A stretch of DNA of 64,000 nt. It comes from Novakomyces olei (taxonomy: Eukaryota > Ascomycota > Novakomycetes > Novakomycetales > Novakomycetaceae). Below the pieces are notes generated by a model, which did not search any database, was not told the DNA's origin, and saw only the letters and a program-made list of their open reading frames with translations. The first letter of the stretch is position 1; each line of letters begins with the position of its first letter. The DNA lies in contig JADEYG010000009.1 in NCBI GenBank assembly GCA_016906335.1, positions 248,001-312,000 of the forward strand. The letters run 5' to 3'. The position numbers were made by a program, and so were the translations under genes. This document shows, in pieces, positions 59,701-64,000 of the stretch.

Positions 59701-61029
59701 TACTTCCAGGCCACGTGAGCTGCTGTTCGAGCAGCGTTAGAATTGTAGTTAAAACAGTACTGAATAACCATGAGCCAGGAGTTCAAGTGAGCCCAGGCGC
59801 GGAGGACACGGCCGCCCAGTAGAATAGTTATATTCTGCCACACAAGACAGACGTGCAGCGGTTCATTGTCAGTGTGAACAATTTCGTTTAAGCGTTGACA
59901 AATCAGTTTGAACAGGGAGGATGAATCAGAGGCGGAGGAGCAGGTATTAGAAGTGCTCTTGCCCGTACTGGGACTATTGCTAGTGGACCTGTTTGAAGCA
60001 GAGGCAAAGCAGTGCTCAATAGAGGGCCCAGGCTGGATGGAGCAAGCAGCACACTCGCGTCTTACTTGTTGCAGTACAGCCGCTGCCTTTTCCCTTACGA
60101 GTTTAATCCTCTCGAGCAGGCAGCCTACAAGGAACGGAAACCAGTCTGTTAGTCTCCGCAAAGTAACTTGAGGACTAGATCGGAGGCACTTTGAGAGCAG
60201 CAACAACTTTTCCTGAACTGCCGCCGTCGTACTGGCCGGCAGCGGAGAGTGCAGGACAGTCAGCATTTCTTGTACCACTGCAGGTGATGTAATGGTAGCG
60301 GGACACTGCTGGCTGGCAAGCAAGTGCAAATTGAGCAGCAGCACTGATTTACTCGTGCCCGCGACTGTACACGCTTTTACACTGTGCGAGAGCACTGCTC
60401 TAACGAGTTTCTTTTTCAGCAAAGCACAGATCTGAGGGTGCCAGAGCAGAGCGGCCGCCAGCCTTACTGCTTTACAGTAAAGCAAAAAGTTATTGGAGCT
60501 CTTGCGCACGTCCAGCTGCATATCACTGGAAAGCGATTGCAGCAAATTATTGATGGCCGTCTCATTCGCGGGCAAATCAGAAAACTCTCTAGTCGTTCGC
60601 ACTTTGCCGAGCAAAACAACGTACCCGTCGATCTTTTGAGAGAAGCAGTTCCGAGCGAGTGCAGTCTGCATACTCGCGAGCAGCGCGGTTAACGAGACAT
60701 CCGTCTCCAGTTCGAGGCGCCTGTCTATGTAATCGTCCTGCTCTGAAGTCGGTGGGCTTATTGAAAGAGCCGCGTTGTCGCCTCCACCTCCATCGTTCGT
60801 GTCCTTGGGCAAAGAGTATTTTTTCAATATCGAGCGCGGAGTGCCTACAGGGCTGCTCTGTAGCGCGGCACTTTGCGAAATAATTTCTGTGGAAAGAGAC
60901 GTGCGTTAGAATGCTGCGGCAATGACAGGGAATAAAGACTAAACGACGATTCAAGGATCAGTCTTTAAACATACCCAAATTTGATGAGAATAAAACTTTT
61001 TTCTGCCTGCGAACAGGCGTTTCCTCCAT
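56709..61029 (-). CDS. RIF1: Rap1-interacting factor 1 homologue (replication timing and telomere protein)
   Basis: Model complement(join(56709..60886,60975..61029)), 1410 residues. The N-terminal two thirds is helical-repeat rich (Rif1_N), with sequences such as SSPQVTLRRLTDWFPFLVGC and LRAWAHLNSWLMVIQYCFNY followed by NAARTAAHVAWKYLVYECT. Exon 1 encodes MEETPVRRQKKVLFSSNL: KVLF is an RVxF-type PP1 docking motif. Exon 2 resumes and carries TPRSILKKYSLPKD: SILK, the second PP1 motif. Rif1 recruits PP1 to oppose DDK at origins and limits telomere elongation. The tail (1050-1410) is polar with a basic segment (KRAWSAAELIRDAGSALW) and a short helical end. The gene has MCB-like ACGCGT in its promoter. 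Yeast Rif1 is 1916; S. pombe Rif1 is 1400, nearer this size. Confidence 0.85.
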
Positions 61030-61530
61030 AACGAGGCTCTGTGCCTTTGCGTCTCTGAATCAAAGACGCATCAGATTCAATGGACTGAGGAAAAGCTCAG
61101 CAAAGACAAGAACCCCTTCAGCGTACACTAATTAAAACGCGTCCACCGTGTCGCGCGCGTCGAGTAATACTTGTTAAATTATTTGTTTCTATATCTCTTG
61201 CGAGATTGTCAAGACAAGTAATCAACGAGAGACTGTTCATACTATTCATATAAACCGTGTATAGCAAGCCTTTATTATTCCTAGTCTTATTATTTTTGTT
61301 TTTATTTTTATAATTTCTATTTAATATTTTAATATTATAATATTTTAATATTTTAATATTTTATTATTTTATTATTTTATTATTTTTCGTATTATTTCTC
61401 TTCATATAATTCTTTCTCAACTACTCGCTATTCTTTTATAAAAAATATATATTTGATGTCCGAGTTGATTAAACGTTGCCACTTTGCAAACCAAACAAAT
61501 TCTACTTAAAACCGAACCTCAATGCCTCTA
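61030..61530. other. RIF1 promoter / MEMO1 3' region
   Basis: Both genes are on the minus strand. 61130-61165 holds ACGCGT and a CGCGCGCG cluster, then AT-rich DNA with (ATTTTATT)n-like units at 61330-61390. No gene seen. Confidence 0.45.
61137..61142. promoter_or_regulatory. MCB-like element ACGCGT upstream of RIF1
   Basis: Perfect ACGCGT 108 bases upstream of the RIF1 ATG, followed within 15 bases by TCGCGCGCGTC. In yeasts MBF/SBF bind ACGCG(T) to give late-G1 expression of replication genes. That this site is used here is inference. Confidence 0.45.
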
Positions 61531-62813
61531 TTATACGGTAGACACTCCACTCGCATAGCTTACACTCGAGTCACGGGGATCCGTAACCCGAGAAGACTGC
61601 TCATAATGCTGCCAAGCGAATATACCTGAATCTGGAATGCGTAGACCACGCGATCGCAAGTGACTGCGAATAGCCGTCATTATAACACCAATCGGATGCC
61701 GTCCACAGATAGTGTTTCGTGTCTCTCGCAAGTACTGCACAAACTTATCGTGCTCTCCCTCGGCAATAATGCTCATTCCCTGCTTATCGATCCGGGCAAT
61801 TGACTCGTAGATTGGGAAATCCGTGCTTACAGGAGCGGAAGACCGTGCACCCAGGTTCGTCGCAGACTCTGCCGCCGGATCATGATAGTAGGTGTACCGG
61901 AACCGTGCGCCCCTGTATATTAGCACGATACAATACTGTTGAAGAGGGAAGAGTAGAATTGGCTGAGAGCTGCATTTGCAAGCACAATAATAAGCGAGAA
62001 AGTAAAGGCAAGCAAAAAAAAAGTCGTTGAAATAGAACTCGTAAAGCAGATAAACAATCACAAAAGTAGCATTGATTACACAAAGCAGCCAAATTTGTAA
62101 ATCGCTTACCAATGAGCAAAGTCACTTGAGACCACAAACGTATTGGCTGGATCATCAAGGTAAGAGGCCAGCAGTTCTCCGTACTCTTGTTCTTGCCTTG
62201 CTGTTATTGCGCCAACTAGTATAGGCACAACAGTAATATCGTGCTCTGCGAATATTTTACGAATGTAGGGCAAATGCATCTCGATCGAATGCTCATCCTC
62301 ATCCACATCCAGGGCCATTTGCGAAAACTTTCCGGTCTGCAAAAGTTCTCCTTTTACTATCTGTAAGTAAACTAAGCTTCAATCGTCTCTCACCCTTCTC
62401 ATCAAGCGGCAAAGGGCCTAAGGGTGTAGCATACGTCTGGCAACGCGATACGGCACAGTCTTCAAGGTAAGCGTGGTGGCTCGGACCGAGAATGAATACG
62501 CGCCGGCTTTTATGAGAACAGATACACTATATTTCACAAAAGAAGAGCATACGTGTATCTCGTGTCCAGCCCGGCGTAGGCCCAGGCGGCAGTCGGGCCC
62601 GAGTACGTGTACCCAGCATGGCTACCTTCCTTAGCAAATTCGCCACAATGAAACAACTCACGGTGCAATTATGATTCGGCAGTCTTCAATTTGCCTCTTT
62701 TCCTCGGGAACGCGGTCCAAGTAACGGTCAAGCTCAGCATTGAGGGCCGATTTTGAGCCTGTGTACCAAGAATCCGCATGCGTCGCCGTCCGTGTTGCCA
62801 TCCTGGCTGCCAT
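61531..62813 (-). CDS. MHO1: MEMO1-family protein (Mho1)
   Basis: Model complement(join(61531..61912,62110..62356,62394..62506,62553..62621,62662..62813)), 320 residues. It reads MAARMATRTATHADSWYTGS, RIIIAPHAGYTYSGPTAAWA, RRVFILGPSHHAYLEDCAVS, DEDEHSIEMHLPYIRKIFAE, FVVSSDFAHWGARFRYTYYH and ends SSVSYASGVSTV. The His, Asp, His and Cys-containing metal-like pocket (PHAG, GPSHH, EHSIEMHLP, SSDFAHWG) is intact. MEMO1 proteins resemble extradiol dioxygenases and are linked to redox and iron or copper handling; the enzymatic role is debated. Introns include two of 37 and 40 bases. The acceptor of intron 3 uses GATAG, not the nearer CAG, to keep frame. Confidence 0.9.
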
Positions 62814-62866
62814 TGTGGAGTAGTATGATGTAAGCGTCGTAATTAAATAATTAAATAATTAATTAG

Positions 62867-63041
62867 TTGAATAATTGAATAATTGAATAATTGAATAATT
62901 GAATAATTGAATAATTGAATAATTGAATAATTGAATAATTGAATAATTGAATAATTGAATAATTGAATAATTGAATAATTGAATAATTGAATAATTGAAT
63001 AATTGAATAATTGAATAATTGAATAATTGAATAATTGAATA
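62867..63041. repeat. 8-bp tandem array (TTGAATAA), about 22 copies
   Basis: Nearly perfect head-to-tail repeats of TTGAATAA upstream of MEMO1. Any protein frame through it is an artefact (repeated FNYSIIQL). Confidence 0.95.
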
Positions 63042-63254
63042 GCCAACTCTGAACTGCTCAATATTTCAAACCTCATTAAAAGTGTTTTTTTACAACATAT
63101 TCGCAATACATTAGTTTATTTCATTATTTTATATCATTATTCATTTATGCTATTACATGAGAATTGTCTGCAATCCGTACGACAGAAGGCCCATAAAATG
63201 TTGAGCCTTAACTATGAGCTTAATAAACGTACAGTAAAACAGTAAAAATTATAG

Positions 63255-63312
63255 TCAAAAGTACAGTAAAAAGTATAGTAAAAAGTATAGTAAAAAGTAT
63301 AGTAAAAAGTGT
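63255..63312. repeat. 12-bp tandem array (GTATAGTAAAAA), about 4-5 copies
   Basis: GTATAGTAAAAA repeated between MEMO1 and the MIC60-like gene, with decayed copies on either side. Confidence 0.75.
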
Positions 63313-63571
63313 ATAGGAGAACATATAAAACAGTAAAATGTCGAATTATAGTGGAGTAGAAACTTACAGAGGGCATACTGACATTATTTATCGTCTTTTT
63401 TATAGTAATAAGGGAAATACTGTACACATTACGGGATCACTACAGCCTTCACGAGATGCTGTCGCGAGCTGTCCGGCGGCCATTGGCTCCGCGCCGGCGC
63501 ATATACGCGACTGGAAACGCCATTGACGTAAGATCTTTGCGCAATAGCACCGTCATACTAACCGTGTCAAA

Positions 63572-64000
63572 ATGCAGGTACGAGCATTTACAAAAAGTGC
63601 AGTATACGCAAACTTCCGGCCGAGTCGCAGCTTAAACGCCTCTGGAAAACCCGCAGATGTTGGTGCCAATGGCGTCAGCACTTATGGGCTCGGCCAAGAG
63701 CACGAGGATGAAAGTGCAGGCAAGACTGAACCTGCACCGGTTCCCGGTCTAGCTATCGGAGCGAGGAACGAGGCCCCTACGACAAGTCGCCCGGAACGGC
63801 TGGAACAGCCTCGTCCAATTGCTGATATCGAGCCAGGTTCGCCGGCAATAAACCGAGTAGAGGGCTCCTTAAAGCCGGGCGGCGATGTTTCTCCGGCCGA
63901 GTCTGTCGCTTCTGCCTCCTTCCCTGCTCCTCCTGGGCCTCAGCCAGCTAAACGCCGATTTCGATTCCGAAATTTACTGCTAGCGGCCAGCTTTGTGGGC
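63572..64000 (+). CDS. MIC60: MIC60/mitofilin-like inner-membrane protein, N-terminal part
   Basis: An ATG-started frame runs open to the right edge (143 residues). A basic start MQVRAFTKSAVYANFRPSRS looks like a mitochondrial presequence. A long Pro/Ala/Glu-rich linker follows, then PQPAKRRFRFRNLLLAASFV, a basic cluster followed by the beginning of a membrane segment. This layout (presequence, Pro-rich linker, KRRFR, single membrane anchor) is that of fungal Mic60/Fcj1, which organises crista junctions. The coiled coil and mitofilin domain lie outside the window, so other presequence-plus-anchor proteins (Tim50-like) are possible. Confidence 0.5.
   Translation, partial: MQVRAFTKSAVYANFRPSRSLNASGKPADVGANGVSTYGLGQEHEDESAGKTEPAPVPGLAIGARNEAPTTSRPERLEQPRPIADIEPGSPAINRVEGSLKPGGDVSPAESVASASFPAPPGPQPAKRRFRFRNLLLAASFVG

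Larger units (their letters stand above)
62814..63571. other. divergent region, MEMO1 / MIC60-like promoter
   Basis: Contains the 8-bp array and a second short array (63255-63312). The last 200 bases before the start at 63572 are non-repetitive. A short plus-strand frame at 63338-63526 is not convincing. Confidence 0.4.

Noticed and set aside
62843-63106. Minus-strand frame with repeated IIQLFNYS
   Set aside because: Produced by the 8-bp array.

Overview
This window is nuclear DNA from a fungus, almost certainly an ascomycete outside the Saccharomycetaceae. It holds about 27 protein-coding genes with two more cut by the window edges. Most genes carry spliceosomal introns: GT(A/G)NG-type donors, and CTAAC/CTAAT-like branch sites lying only a few bases to about 20 bases before the acceptor AG. 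Many introns are only 37 to 55 bases. The gene set (class II DAHP synthase, eisosome protein with the filamentous-type N-terminus, RIF1, NAT4/NAA40, a UPF0183/PHAF1 homologue, ABHD12-like hydrolase, Cln-type G1 cyclin, Rad51 paralogue) fits an early-diverging yeast such as the Lipomyces group, or a Taphrinomycotina. The sequence alone does not settle which. There is no operon-like layout, rRNA, intact tRNA, CRISPR array or intact mobile element.

Layout. 1-10.4 kb: 3' end of a probable UTP4, PPZ-type phosphatase (-), adenylosuccinate synthetase ADE12 (+), SYM1/Mpv17 (-), plasma-membrane syntaxin SSO (+). 10.4-14.25 kb: a 3.9-kb gene-poor leader region with a stem-loop, a possible small protein and two tRNA-like B boxes, ending at a Cln-type cyclin (+). 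16.9-24.5 kb: RAD55-like recombination protein (-), class II DAHP synthase (+), VBA-type MFS transporter (+), mitoribosomal PET123 (-). 25.3-33.3 kb: TFIIA subunit TOA1 (+), ABHD12-like hydrolase (-), mitoribosomal MRPL33 (-), GATA-finger protein (+), rRNA-processing FCF2 (-). 34.9-42.7 kb: acetate/ammonia transporter of the GPR1/FUN34 family (+), CFT2 (+), PNG1 (-), NAT4 (-), BOL1 (+). 43.8-50 kb: eisosome core PIL1 (+), an unrecognised basic protein (+), vacuolar protease PEP4 (+). 50.2-62.8 kb, all on the minus strand: PHAF1/UPF0183, ADP1-type ABC transporter, RIF1, MEMO1 (MHO1). 63.6 kb to the end: N-terminus of a probable MIC60.

The genes do not form one pathway. They are a normal eukaryotic mixture: mitochondrial (SYM1, PET123, MRPL33, BOL1, MIC60), mRNA/rRNA maturation (CFT2, FCF2, UTP4, TOA1), vacuole/membrane (PEP4, VBA, PIL1, SSO), and genome maintenance/cell cycle (RIF1, RAD55, cyclin, PPZ). 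I rebuilt exon structures by reading across stops in each frame; every multi-exon model below keeps phase across all junctions, and this recovered several genes that do not appear as single long ORFs (SYM1, BOL1, the 5' half of ABHD12, the ends of PPZ, TOA1, ADP1 and PIL1).

Non-coding interest lies in many unrelated minisatellites in intergenic DNA (including a 16-bp unit that carries TTAGGG next to RIF1), telomere-like GGGTTAGGG motifs inside exons, (TTTA)n tracts inside introns, a start codon split by an intron in PIL1, and paired tRNA-like promoter elements upstream of the cyclin. I saw no clearly undescribed multi-gene system.
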